A DNA stretch of 64,000 nucleotides from DASXHY01 sp035552155 (GTDB taxonomy: Bacteria > Verrucomicrobiota > Verrucomicrobiia > Limisphaerales > DASXHY01): contig DASZLX010000015.1 in assembly GCA_035552155.1 (NCBI GenBank), forward strand, positions 1 to 64,000. Direction: 5' to 3'. Below the pieces are notes generated by a model. It was not told the origin of the DNA and did not search any database. It saw only the letters and a list, made by a program, of their open reading frames with translations. This document shows, piece by piece, positions 19,173 through 28,071 of the stretch (its first letter is position 1; each line of letters starts with the position of its first letter). Made by a program: the position numbers and the translations under genes.

Positions 19173-19205
19173 GGGCCGGGAGGCGTCGCTCCCGGCCCGT
19201 TTTTT
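19173..19205 (+). terminator. Rho-independent terminator
   Basis: GGGCCGGGAG-GCGTCG-CTCCCGGCCC is a perfect 10-bp stem with a 6-nt loop, followed by G and six T. It is 14 nt after the LamG stop codon and only 10 nt before the pseudopilin ATG at 19216. It should limit read-through into the alpha-mannosidase genes, since no separate promoter is visible between them. Confidence 0.85.
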
Positions 19206-19215
19206 GACGTGCGAT

Positions 19216-19962
19216 ATGACAACTGAAGCAGATAAATTCCGAACGAAGCCGCGGGCGGCGGCGTTCACGTTGATTGAGCTTTTGGTGGTGATTGCGATTA
19301 TCGCGATCCTGGCGGCGATGATCCTGCCGGCGCTGAGCCATGCGAAAGAAAGCGCCAAGAAGACGTATTGCCTGAACAACCTGCGGCAAGTCGGCATGGC
19401 CTTCCAGATGTACACGGAGGATTTCGACGGCAATTACCCGGTGCAGGAGGGCTACGCGCCGCTGGGCGGGCAGACGCCGACGAATACTTACACGGGAATT
19501 CCGACCTATTTTGGCGCCAACGAAACGAATCGTCCGCTGAATGCTTATGCCGGAAGAAATTCGGAGGTTTTTCATTGTCCTTCGGATAAAGGCGACGACA
19601 CCGTGCCCGCGGTTCCCAGTTGTTGGGACGGTTGGGGCAATAGTTACCTGGTTCAATGGGGGGCGGATTATTATGGTGTGAAATACGTTTGCGGCAGCGG
19701 CCCGGTTGGCAAATGGATGGCGAAAACGCCGCCCCTCAAAGTCTCGGAGGTGGCCCGAAAACCCACGAACAAACTTTTGCTGGCGGAATGGATCTGGCAT
19801 GCGAATCGCAGCACGCTGGACGCGCAAACCATCTGGCACAATTTTAAAGGCAAACGGAAAGTCAGTGTGCTTTGGGGAGATGCGCACGTGGAATTTTTTG
19901 AGTTTCCGGACCTGACGGGCCAGGAAACGGCGACGCCAGACATGAATTCGATTTTGTGGTAG
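19216..19962 (+). CDS. Prepilin-type (type II pseudopilin-like) protein
   Basis: 248 aa from the ATG at 19216; a TTG four codons upstream is disfavoured. The prepilin cleavage/methylation signal AFTLIELLVVIAIIAILAAM is at residues 16-35. The protein ends with the VLWGDAHVEFFEF motif common in the large Planctomycetes/Verrucomicrobia pseudopilin-like family. It would be processed by a prepilin peptidase and held in the inner membrane or built into a secretion pseudopilus. It directly precedes two GH38 genes, so a link to their export or placement is possible but unproven. Confidence 0.9.
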   Translation: MTTEADKFRTKPRAAAFTLIELLVVIAIIAILAAMILPALSHAKESAKKTYCLNNLRQVGMAFQMYTEDFDGNYPVQEGYAPLGGQTPTNTYTGIPTYFGANETNRPLNAYAGRNSEVFHCPSDKGDDTVPAVPSCWDGWGNSYLVQWGADYYGVKYVCGSGPVGKWMAKTPPLKVSEVARKPTNKLLLAEWIWHANRSTLDAQTIWHNFKGKRKVSVLWGDAHVEFFEFPDLTGQETATPDMNSILW

Positions 19963-19994
19963 GGCGAGGGGAGGGGTTCACGATCGCCAATTCA

Positions 19995-22900
19995 ATGGCC
20001 AACGATCATCCCAGCATCGCTTGCCTGTTCTTTTTTGCGTGTGCGTTTCTTTCCTTCCCCATAACCGCGAGTGCGGCGGGGTTTACGCTGACGCGCTCGA
20101 TTCCGCTCGAAGTCGTCACCAACTCGCCCGCGTATGCGCGGGGCGGATATGACGTCGGGCAGTTGATTGACGGAAACCTGGAAACCGAGTTTGCTTCGGA
20201 AAGCGGCGGGACGAACACGTTTGTCACACTGCGGTTTCCCTCGCCACAAACCGTGATCGCGTTTCGGCACGTGGACCGGGCGGATCGCGCGCTGGTGGCG
20301 CAGTCGGAACTTATTTTTACGGACGCGGCAGGAAACACGGTAAAGCGCCTGGAGGTGACGCATGTGGATCGCAAGTCCGGTGAAACATTTTTTGTGCTTC
20401 CCGAACCGGTGCGGGCCAGCGGAGTGGAATGGCGGGTGACGCGGCTGGGGCGCAACGGCGTGGCAACAGTTGGCGGCGCGGAAATCGAATTTGTTTCGGC
20501 CGGTGCGGTGGACGAAAATCCATCCGCTGACGCGGTAAGCGCCCGGGCATTGCCGTTTCTGGACCGCCGCGGCAATCAACAGGTCCAGGTGATTGTGGAC
20601 CACCCGTATTTGGAACCGGCCAGAGCCAAACTGCGGGTGGGAGTTGCCCGGCCGAGGGAAATCGAGTTGGTTCATGGCCGGAACGTCTTCACCGCCGAAC
20701 TGCCGGGCGTGAAAAGCAACGAGACGCGCGTGGCGGAATTGCAATTGAGCCCGGCCCTGGTCAAGGATGCGAGTTTTGAGCAGCATCCTATTCGGCCGAT
20801 GACCGTTTATGTCCTGCCGCATTCGCACACGGATGTAGGCTATACGGACTTGCAAACCGCCGTGGCGGAAAAGCAAATGAACAACCTGAGACGCGGCATG
20901 GAACTGGCGCGGGAGACGGCAGATTATCCCGCCGGCGCGCGTTTTGTCTGGAACGTGGAAGTGCTTTGGGCGGCGGATTTATTTTTGCAGCGAATGAACC
21001 CGGCGGAACGCGCGGCGTTTCTCGGCGCGGTGAGGCGGGGGCAGGTGGAATTGAACGGGATGTATTTGAACGAACTGAGCGGATTGTGCCGTCCGGAGGA
21101 GTTGATCCAGCTTTTTCGCTATGCAACGGAGCTTTCCCAAGTCACGGGAAAAAAAATCGAGTCCGCGATGATTTCGGACGTGCCCGGGTGCACCTGGGGA
21201 GGCGTCACGGCGATGGCGCAGGCAGGAATTCGTTATCTCTCGGACGGCCCGAATTATGGCGAGCGGGATTTCATGAAAGTGTGGGCGGACAAACCGTTTT
21301 ATTGGATTGGGCCGGACGGGAAATCGAAGGTCCTGGTGTGGGTGCCGTTCCAGGGTTACGCGCTGGCGCACATTTATGACACGATGTCGCCGCGGTTGCT
21401 GGACGACCTTTGCACGCGGCTGCAAAAACCGGGTTACCCCTATGAGTTGGCCTATATCCGCTGGGCCGGCCTGGGAGACAACGGCGCTCCCGATGAAAGC
21501 CTTTGTGATTTCGTCAAGGACTGGAATCGAGACTATCAATCGCCGCAATTCAAAATCGCCGGGACCACGGAGGCTTTCGAGGCATTGGAGAAACGTTACG
21601 GCAGTTCGTTGCCGGAGTATCGCGGCGATTGGACGCCTTATTGGGAGAACGGCGCCGGCTCCGCCGCACGCGAAACGGCGATGAACCGTCAAACCGCGGA
21701 ACGCTTGACGCAGGCGCAGACGCTTTTCGCCATGTTCCGTTCCAGGGCGTATCCGAAAAAGGATTTTGATGCGGCGTGGAAAAACGTGTTGCTGTTTTCG
21801 GAACACACGTGGGGCGCGCAGGGAAGCATTAACCAGCCGGAAGATCCCCAAACCATCGGCCAATGGGCGGTGAAAAAGGGTTACGCGGAGGAGGCGGATA
21901 AAGAGTCGCGCGCGTTCATGGGTTTGGCGCTGAACGGTCCGGGTGCGAACGCTGAGAGTCCGTCGGGAGTTGAAGTGGTGAACACACTTTCATGGAAGCG
22001 GACGCAATTGGTCACGCTCTCGCAAAAGCTTTCCGCGGCGGGAGACCGCGTGGTGGATGAGTCCGGGAACGCGGTGCCTTCGCAACGCCTGCGTTCGGGA
22101 GAACTGGCGTTTCTCGCGGCAGATGTTCCGGCGTTTGGCGAGCGGCACTATCGCGTGGCGCCAGGCGAAGCGCATTCCCTGGGCCAGGCGGCACAAGTCT
22201 CGGGCAGCGGATTGGCGAATGGATTGATCCGATTGCGCGTGGACGAAACCACGGGCGGAATTGTGGAATTGCGCTCGAAAGGCATTGAACAAAATTTCGC
22301 GGGCTCGGAAAATGGCGCGCAATTGAATAGCTTCATCTACCTGCGGGGTGATGCGCCAGACCGGGTCCAGACGAATGGGCCGGTGCGGATTTCGGTTGGC
22401 GAAGCCGGGCCTTTGGTGGCCTCGCTGCTCATCGATTCAGACGCGCCGGGTTGCCGGCATTTGCAGCGCGAACTGCGCTTGATTGCGGGGCAGGATTACG
22501 TGGAAATTTTTGATCGCGTGGATAAGGAACGCATTAAGGCGGTGAATTACCAGGCGCCCGAAGCCAAGGAGAGCCTTGCTTTTGGATTCCCTTTCCACGT
22601 GCCGAACGCCGAGGTGTTGCTGGATATTCCGCTGGCGGCGATGCGGCCCGGGACGGACCAGCTTCCGGCCTCGTGCCGGGATTGGTTTACGATTGGCCGC
22701 TGGGCGAGCGTGGCGAATTCGAGCGCCGGCCTCACCTGGGTGACGCTGGATGCTCCCCTGGTTCAATTCGATGATCCGCTCGGGGGATTGCGCGACCGGG
22801 AAGCGGATTCGCAAGTCTTCAAAAAAGGGGCGCATCACGTGTATTCCTGGACCATGAATAATCGTTGGGGAACCAACTACCGGGCTTATCAGGAAGGGCT

Positions 22901-23276
22901 CGTGGAATTTCGCTATGTGCTGCGCCTGTTTGAAAAAAGCGATCCGGCGGACGCCACGCGATTCGCGACGGGATTTGACCAGCCTTTGCTCGTGAGGCAA
23001 GCCCCGGAGAAGACGGCCTCGAATTTCACCTTGCCGCAACTCGATTCTAGGGATGTGATAATCACCGCGGCGAAACCTTCCGATGACGGACGCGCATTGA
23101 TTTTTCGGCTCTTTGACGCGTCCGGCAAAGAGCAAAAAGTCGTGTTGCACTGGCCGGGCCGGCATCCGGCTCGATTGTTTCTCAGCAACACCAGCGAAGA
23201 GCCGTTGGCCAAAATAAAAGATAAAATAACGATGGCCGGATACGAGGTCATCACGTTGCGCGCCGAATTCAATTAA
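19995..23276 (+). CDS. GH38 alpha-mannosidase (tandem copy 1)
   Basis: 1093 aa from the ATG at 19995, chosen because it gives a clean signal peptide (CLFFFACAFLSFPITASA). Residues about 35-185 form an F5/8-type discoidin-like binding domain. The GH38 domain follows with HSHTDVGYT (from H276), WNVEVLWAADLF and ISDVPGCTWG, where D395 is the expected nucleophile; the C-terminal beta-rich GH38 domains complete it. The family removes alpha-linked mannose with retention of configuration and needs a metal bound by the HxH site. It is 12 nt upstream of a paralogue and in an operon with a sulfatase and GH92. Confidence 0.92.
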   Translation: MANDHPSIACLFFFACAFLSFPITASAAGFTLTRSIPLEVVTNSPAYARGGYDVGQLIDGNLETEFASESGGTNTFVTLRFPSPQTVIAFRHVDRADRALVAQSELIFTDAAGNTVKRLEVTHVDRKSGETFFVLPEPVRASGVEWRVTRLGRNGVATVGGAEIEFVSAGAVDENPSADAVSARALPFLDRRGNQQVQVIVDHPYLEPARAKLRVGVARPREIELVHGRNVFTAELPGVKSNETRVAELQLSPALVKDASFEQHPIRPMTVYVLPHSHTDVGYTDLQTAVAEKQMNNLRRGMELARETADYPAGARFVWNVEVLWAADLFLQRMNPAERAAFLGAVRRGQVELNGMYLNELSGLCRPEELIQLFRYATELSQVTGKKIESAMISDVPGCTWGGVTAMAQAGIRYLSDGPNYGERDFMKVWADKPFYWIGPDGKSKVLVWVPFQGYALAHIYDTMSPRLLDDLCTRLQKPGYPYELAYIRWAGLGDNGAPDESLCDFVKDWNRDYQSPQFKIAGTTEAFEALEKRYGSSLPEYRGDWTPYWENGAGSAARETAMNRQTAERLTQAQTLFAMFRSRAYPKKDFDAAWKNVLLFSEHTWGAQGSINQPEDPQTIGQWAVKKGYAEEADKESRAFMGLALNGPGANAESPSGVEVVNTLSWKRTQLVTLSQKLSAAGDRVVDESGNAVPSQRLRSGELAFLAADVPAFGERHYRVAPGEAHSLGQAAQVSGSGLANGLIRLRVDETTGGIVELRSKGIEQNFAGSENGAQLNSFIYLRGDAPDRVQTNGPVRISVGEAGPLVASLLIDSDAPGCRHLQRELRLIAGQDYVEIFDRVDKERIKAVNYQAPEAKESLAFGFPFHVPNAEVLLDIPLAAMRPGTDQLPASCRDWFTIGRWASVANSSAGLTWVTLDAPLVQFDDPLGGLRDREADSQVFKKGAHHVYSWTMNNRWGTNYRAYQEGLVEFRYVLRLFEKSDPADATRFATGFDQPLLVRQAPEKTASNFTLPQLDSRDVIITAAKPSDDGRALIFRLFDASGKEQKVVLHWPGRHPARLFLSNTSEEPLAKIKDKITMAGYEVITLRAEFN

Positions 23277-23288
23277 CCACGCTTTAAC

Positions 23289-26200
23289 ATGAAAAAACCA
23301 ACCAGAATGAGCCGAATTGGAAGTTTACTCACGTTCACGGCGGTGATGGCCGCGTGGACGGCCGCCGCCTTTACGCCCATGGTGCCCGTGCCGGTGGTGA
23401 AGATTTTGAACCTTCCGCCGGGCATTCCGGGCGGCAACTTCGGCATGACGAATTTCTTCGACGGCAAGTTAAAATCGGAATACGCGTCGCAGGACGAGGG
23501 CACGAACACGGTGGTGGAAGTTGAATTTGCGAATCCCACGCGAATCACGGCCTTGCGGCACGTGGATCGCAATGACGGCGCGACGGTGGCAATTTCTGAG
23601 TTGGAATTGTTCGATGCGCAGGGTGAACGGCTGGCGGACGTGTCCGTGACTCACGTGAACAAGCGCAGCGGCGAGACGCTGTTCTTTCTGCCGAACCCGG
23701 TGACGGCCCTGCGCGCGAGGTGGCGGGTGGCTAAGCTCGGAAATCCCGGCCTGCACTCGGTGGGCGGCGCGGAGCTGACCTATTATACGTCCGAGCCCAA
23801 CGAGGAAACGCCCGTGCGGGATCGAATCGAAGTCAAAGTGCTTCCGTTCCTGGAAAAGAGCGGAGATCGGCCAGTGCAGGTTACGGTCCATCATCCCTAC
23901 CAGGAACCGGCCGAAGTGAATGTTGCCGTGGGAGGCGGCGAGCCGAGGACGTTATCGCTTAAATCAGGCGATAATGTTTTCGATTGGTCATTGCCGGAAG
24001 TGAAGGCGACGAGTTCTCTCCAGGCCCGGATTCAGTTCAAAAACGAAAGCACTCATGATTCGTTCCAACTGATTACCAGCACGTCTTTCGAGCAGAAACC
24101 GGCGCGGCCCATGACGATTTATGTGCTGCCGCATTCGCATACCGACATCGGTTACACGGCCATCCAGAGTGAAGTGGCGAAGAAACAAATGAAGAACCTG
24201 GCGGATGGAATCGCCGCCGCCCGCAAGACGGCGGATTACCCCGAAGGCTCGCGGTTCGTTTGGAACGTTGAAGTGGGCTGGGCTGCCGATTTATTTTTGG
24301 AACGCATGAGCGAGGAGCAGCGGGATGAGTTTTACGACGCGGTGAAGAAAGGCCAGGTCTCGTTGAACGGAATGTATCTGAACGAGCTGACGGGCTTGTG
24401 CCGACCGGAAGAATTGGTTCAGTTGTACCGCTTCGCAACCAAGGTTTCGCAAAAGACGGGCGTTCCAATCGACACCGCGATGATCTCGGACGTCCCCGGC
24501 TACACGTGGGGGAACGTGGGGGCGATGAACCAGGCCGGCATTAAATATTTTACGGCCGCGCCGAATTATTTTGATCGCATCGGAACGATTTTGAAGGAGT
24601 GGGAGAATAAACCCTTTCATTGGGTGGCGGCGGATGGCAAAAGCCGGGTGCTGGTGTGGATTCCATTTTGGGGTTACGCGATGTCGCATATTTACAACCA
24701 GATGTCGCCGCGCCTGATCGCGGATTTTTATGACGGCATCGAAAAGCGCAATTATCCCTACGACATCGCCTATGTGCGCTGGGCCGGTCACGGGGACAAC
24801 GCGGTGCCCGACCCGGTGATTTGCGATTTCATCCGCGATTGGAACGCGAAATATCAATGGCCGCAGTTTCGGATTTCCGGCGCGAGCCAGGCGTTTCATG
24901 CGTTCGAAGAAAAATACGGCAGCTCGCTGCCGGAGATGAAAGGCGATTGGACGCCGTATTGGGAGGACGGCGCGGCGTCGTCGGCGTTGCAAACCTCCGA
25001 GAACCGCCAAAATTCGGATCGATTGTCCCAGGCGGCGACGGCGTTCGCCATGTTCCATCCGCAGGACTATCCGCTGGACGATTTCAAACTGGCGTGGCGC
25101 AACGTGCTGCTTTATTCCGAACACACCTGGGGCGCGTGGTGCAGCATCAGCCAGCCGGAAAGCAAGGAGACAGTCGAGCAGTGGGCAGTGAAAAAAGGTT
25201 ATGTGGACGATGCCAATCAAAGCTCGCGCGCTTTGCTGGCGAAGGCGCTGGATTCCAATGCGGCAACGTCGGAAGGGGGATTCAGCCTGGTGAACACGCT
25301 TTCGTGGCCGCGTTCGGAGGCGGTTTTTCTGACGGCGGAAGAAAGCAAAGCGGGGGATCGCATCACGGACGACAAGGGCCGCCTGATTCCTTCGCAGCGG
25401 TTGGCGAGCGGTGAACTGGCGTTCATCGCGGAGAAGGTGCCGCCTTATGCGTCGAGGCGTTACAAAATTTCCGCCGGCCCGGCGCCGGCCCCCAAAGCGC
25501 CGGCGCACGCTTCGGGCACGACCCTGGAAAACGGATTGTTGCGGGTTCGCGTGGACGAAAAATCGGGCGGCATCGTGGAACTGACCGCGAAAGGAATCGA
25601 GGGGAACCTGGTCGACGTGAGCGGCGGCGGGGCGCTGGACAACTATCTGTATTTGATTGGCGACGACACCAACAAGCTGCAATCCAGCGGACCGGCGACC
25701 GTTACGATTGGCGAGCAAGGCCCGCTGGTGGCTTCTCTGATCGTTGAATCCGATGCGCCGGGTTGCCACAAGCTGCGGCGCGAGTTGCGCCTGGTCGCCG
25801 GGCAGGATTATGTGGAAGTGCTGAACCTTGTGGACAAGGCCAAGCTCGAGGCGAAGAGTTATTACGACAAGGACGGCAAGGAGAGCGTCAACTTCGCGTT
25901 CCCTTTCAACATCCCGGACGGCCAGATTTCGGTGGATATTCCGTTCGCGGTGATGCGTCCGGAAGCGGACCAGATTCCGAGTGCGTGCAAGAATTGGCTG
26001 ACCGTGGGTCGGTGGGTGGACGTGGCGAACAGCAAAAACGGCGTCACCTGGGTCACGCTGGACGCGCCCTTGATCGAAGTGGGCGGCATCACGGCCACCT
26101 TGTTGAACTCCCAGACGAACCCGGAGGTGTGGCGGAAACATATCGGCAGGACCCAGACGTTTTATTCCTGGGCCATGAATAATCATTGGGGCACGAACTA

Positions 26201-26591
26201 TCGAGCTTACCAGGAAGGAAAGACGCCGTTTCGATTCATCCTGCGCCCGCATTGCGGAAAAAACGATCCGGCGGAGGCAACGCGTTTTGCGACGGCCTTC
26301 AGCCAGCCGCTGCTGCCGAGCCACGACGCGGGAGCAGAATACAAATCATTGCTCAAACTCAGTTCCGATGAAGTGGTGGTCACGGGCTTCAAACCGAGCG
26401 ACGACCGGAAGGCATGGATCATCCGATTGTTCGGCGCCGGTGGAAAAAACGAGAACGTCAAACTTGCCTGGGGCGAACGCAAACCGGCGGCGGTTTATCT
26501 AAGCGGCACCGGTGAGAAAGCCGGCGACAAGATTGGCAACAGCGTGGCGGTGCCGGGTTACGGGCTGGTGACGTTGCGGGCGGAATTTTGA
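23289..26591 (+). CDS. GH38 alpha-mannosidase (tandem copy 2)
   Basis: 1100 aa with a signal peptide (LLTFTAVMAAWTAAAFT). Same architecture as copy 1: discoidin-like N-terminal domain, then HSHTDIGYT (from H282), WNVEVGWAADLF and ISDVPGYTWG with probable nucleophile D401. Long collinear blocks such as GMYLNELTGLCRPEEL are nearly identical to copy 1, so the pair arose by tandem duplication. Divergent spots around the active site (for example LSDGPNYGERD against FTAAPNYFDRI) could mean different linkage or chain preference. The stop is 11 nt before the sulfatase ATG. Confidence 0.92.
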   Translation: MKKPTRMSRIGSLLTFTAVMAAWTAAAFTPMVPVPVVKILNLPPGIPGGNFGMTNFFDGKLKSEYASQDEGTNTVVEVEFANPTRITALRHVDRNDGATVAISELELFDAQGERLADVSVTHVNKRSGETLFFLPNPVTALRARWRVAKLGNPGLHSVGGAELTYYTSEPNEETPVRDRIEVKVLPFLEKSGDRPVQVTVHHPYQEPAEVNVAVGGGEPRTLSLKSGDNVFDWSLPEVKATSSLQARIQFKNESTHDSFQLITSTSFEQKPARPMTIYVLPHSHTDIGYTAIQSEVAKKQMKNLADGIAAARKTADYPEGSRFVWNVEVGWAADLFLERMSEEQRDEFYDAVKKGQVSLNGMYLNELTGLCRPEELVQLYRFATKVSQKTGVPIDTAMISDVPGYTWGNVGAMNQAGIKYFTAAPNYFDRIGTILKEWENKPFHWVAADGKSRVLVWIPFWGYAMSHIYNQMSPRLIADFYDGIEKRNYPYDIAYVRWAGHGDNAVPDPVICDFIRDWNAKYQWPQFRISGASQAFHAFEEKYGSSLPEMKGDWTPYWEDGAASSALQTSENRQNSDRLSQAATAFAMFHPQDYPLDDFKLAWRNVLLYSEHTWGAWCSISQPESKETVEQWAVKKGYVDDANQSSRALLAKALDSNAATSEGGFSLVNTLSWPRSEAVFLTAEESKAGDRITDDKGRLIPSQRLASGELAFIAEKVPPYASRRYKISAGPAPAPKAPAHASGTTLENGLLRVRVDEKSGGIVELTAKGIEGNLVDVSGGGALDNYLYLIGDDTNKLQSSGPATVTIGEQGPLVASLIVESDAPGCHKLRRELRLVAGQDYVEVLNLVDKAKLEAKSYYDKDGKESVNFAFPFNIPDGQISVDIPFAVMRPEADQIPSACKNWLTVGRWVDVANSKNGVTWVTLDAPLIEVGGITATLLNSQTNPEVWRKHIGRTQTFYSWAMNNHWGTNYRAYQEGKTPFRFILRPHCGKNDPAEATRFATAFSQPLLPSHDAGAEYKSLLKLSSDEVVVTGFKPSDDRKAWIIRLFGAGGKNENVKLAWGERKPAAVYLSGTGEKAGDKIGNSVAVPGYGLVTLRAEF

Positions 26592-26602
26592 AAGGTGTCA
26601 CG

Positions 26603-28060
26603 ATGCGAACCGCGAATGGTAAAAAATTAACGCGCCGGCTCAAGGACGCGATCCTTTCACTGGCGTTGTTGAGCGCATTGGTTTGTGGGAGGAACGTCGT
26701 GGCCGCTGAAAATCCGCCGCCGCGCCGTCCCAATTTCCTATTCATTATCACGGACGACCAGCGTTACGACGCGCTGGGCGTGGTTCAAAAGGAGCAGGGG
26801 ACGAACGCGCGCTGGCCGTGGTTCAAGACGCCGAACATGGACCGGCTCGCGAACGAAGGGGTGCGTTTTCGCAATGCGTTTGTGGTGCATTCATTGTGCT
26901 CGCCCAGCCGCGCCGCGTTTCTTTCCGGCCAGTACGGACATGTGAACGGGGTGGTGGATAACAGCACGCATTTTCCGTCCAACTCAATGAATCAGGCGAA
27001 AATCCTGCGGGCGGCCGGGTATAAAACGGCGTACGTGGGCAAGTTCCACATGGCGTTTCAAAAGGAACGGCCGGGGTTTGATTTCGTCGCGAGCTACGTC
27101 AGCCAGGGCGAATATTATGGCAGCACTTTCCTGATGAACGGCACTCCGATAAAGGCCACGAACTGGGTGGACGACGTGGCGACGGATTATGCGATCGATT
27201 TCATGCGCACGAACCGCACGGAGCCGTGGCTGATGATGCTGGGCTTTAAATCGCCGCACACCCCGCGGCAACCGCCGCCGCGCGCCCAGCATCGGTTTGA
27301 CGGCGAATCGGTCAAACCGGCGGTCAATTTAAAATCAATGCCTTCCTACGGAAAAGGCCAGCGCGCGTTCAAAGGTGAGGAAATCGGGAAACCGGTCGAG
27401 ACGGATACCGATAGTTTTGGCTCGGATCCATACCTCTTGAATTATTTCCGGGTCATCTCGGCGGTGGATGATGACGTGGGCCGAATCCTGGATGAATTGG
27501 ACAAGCTGGGTTTGGCGGAGGACACGGTAATCGTTTTTGTGGGTGATAATGGATATTATCTGGGCGATCACGGATTGGGGGACAAGCGCTCGGCCTATGA
27601 AGAGGGCATGAGGATTCCGATGTTGATGCGCTATCCGCGCTCGGGCGTGCGCGGCAAGGTCATCGATGAGATGGTGTTGAATATCGACCTCGCGCCCACT
27701 TTCCTGGACCTCGCCGGCATTACGCCGCCGAAGGAGATGCAGGGCCAGAGTTGGGTGCCTTTGCTTCACGACGATGCCAGCCATTGGCGGCAGGCGTTCA
27801 TGTATGTCTATCTCTTCGAACGCAATCTTCCGGCGACGCCTCCCATGCTGGCGCTGCGCACCCCGACGGCGAAGTTGATTGAATATCCCGATCGCCGGGC
27901 GTGGACGGAATTATTCGACTTAAAGGCGGATCCTTACGAACAGCACAACCTGGCGAACGACCCGGGCCACGCGGAATTGCGAAAACAACTCGAGGACGAA
28001 TTGAACGCGCAGAAGAAAAAGTTCGGCGATCCTTTCGCGGAGGGAACAGCAGCTTACTGA
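26603..28060 (+). CDS. Secreted type I sulfatase
   Basis: 485 aa from the ATG at 26603, preceded by AAAGGTG; a TTG at 26588 is less likely. A signal peptide is present (LSLALLSALVCG). The formylglycine signature CSPSR begins at C99, and the metal-binding motifs ITDDQRYDALG and FVGDNGYYLGDH are intact. The enzyme needs a maturation factor (FGE or anSME) not seen in this window. Within an alpha-mannosidase operon it probably removes sulfate from a sulfated mannan or N-glycan before the GH38/GH92 enzymes act. Sulfate position and substrate are not predictable here. Confidence 0.92.
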   Translation: MRTANGKKLTRRLKDAILSLALLSALVCGRNVVAAENPPPRRPNFLFIITDDQRYDALGVVQKEQGTNARWPWFKTPNMDRLANEGVRFRNAFVVHSLCSPSRAAFLSGQYGHVNGVVDNSTHFPSNSMNQAKILRAAGYKTAYVGKFHMAFQKERPGFDFVASYVSQGEYYGSTFLMNGTPIKATNWVDDVATDYAIDFMRTNRTEPWLMMLGFKSPHTPRQPPPRAQHRFDGESVKPAVNLKSMPSYGKGQRAFKGEEIGKPVETDTDSFGSDPYLLNYFRVISAVDDDVGRILDELDKLGLAEDTVIVFVGDNGYYLGDHGLGDKRSAYEEGMRIPMLMRYPRSGVRGKVIDEMVLNIDLAPTFLDLAGITPPKEMQGQSWVPLLHDDASHWRQAFMYVYLFERNLPATPPMLALRTPTAKLIEYPDRRAWTELFDLKADPYEQHNLANDPGHAELRKQLEDELNAQKKKFGDPFAEGTAAY

Positions 28061-28071
28061 AGCATATCAAA

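Noticed and set aside
24291..26324. 677-codon ORF antisense to the second GH38 gene
   Set aside because: A long Arg/His-rich shadow frame produced by GC-biased codon use on the other strand; the GH38 frame has all family motifs.
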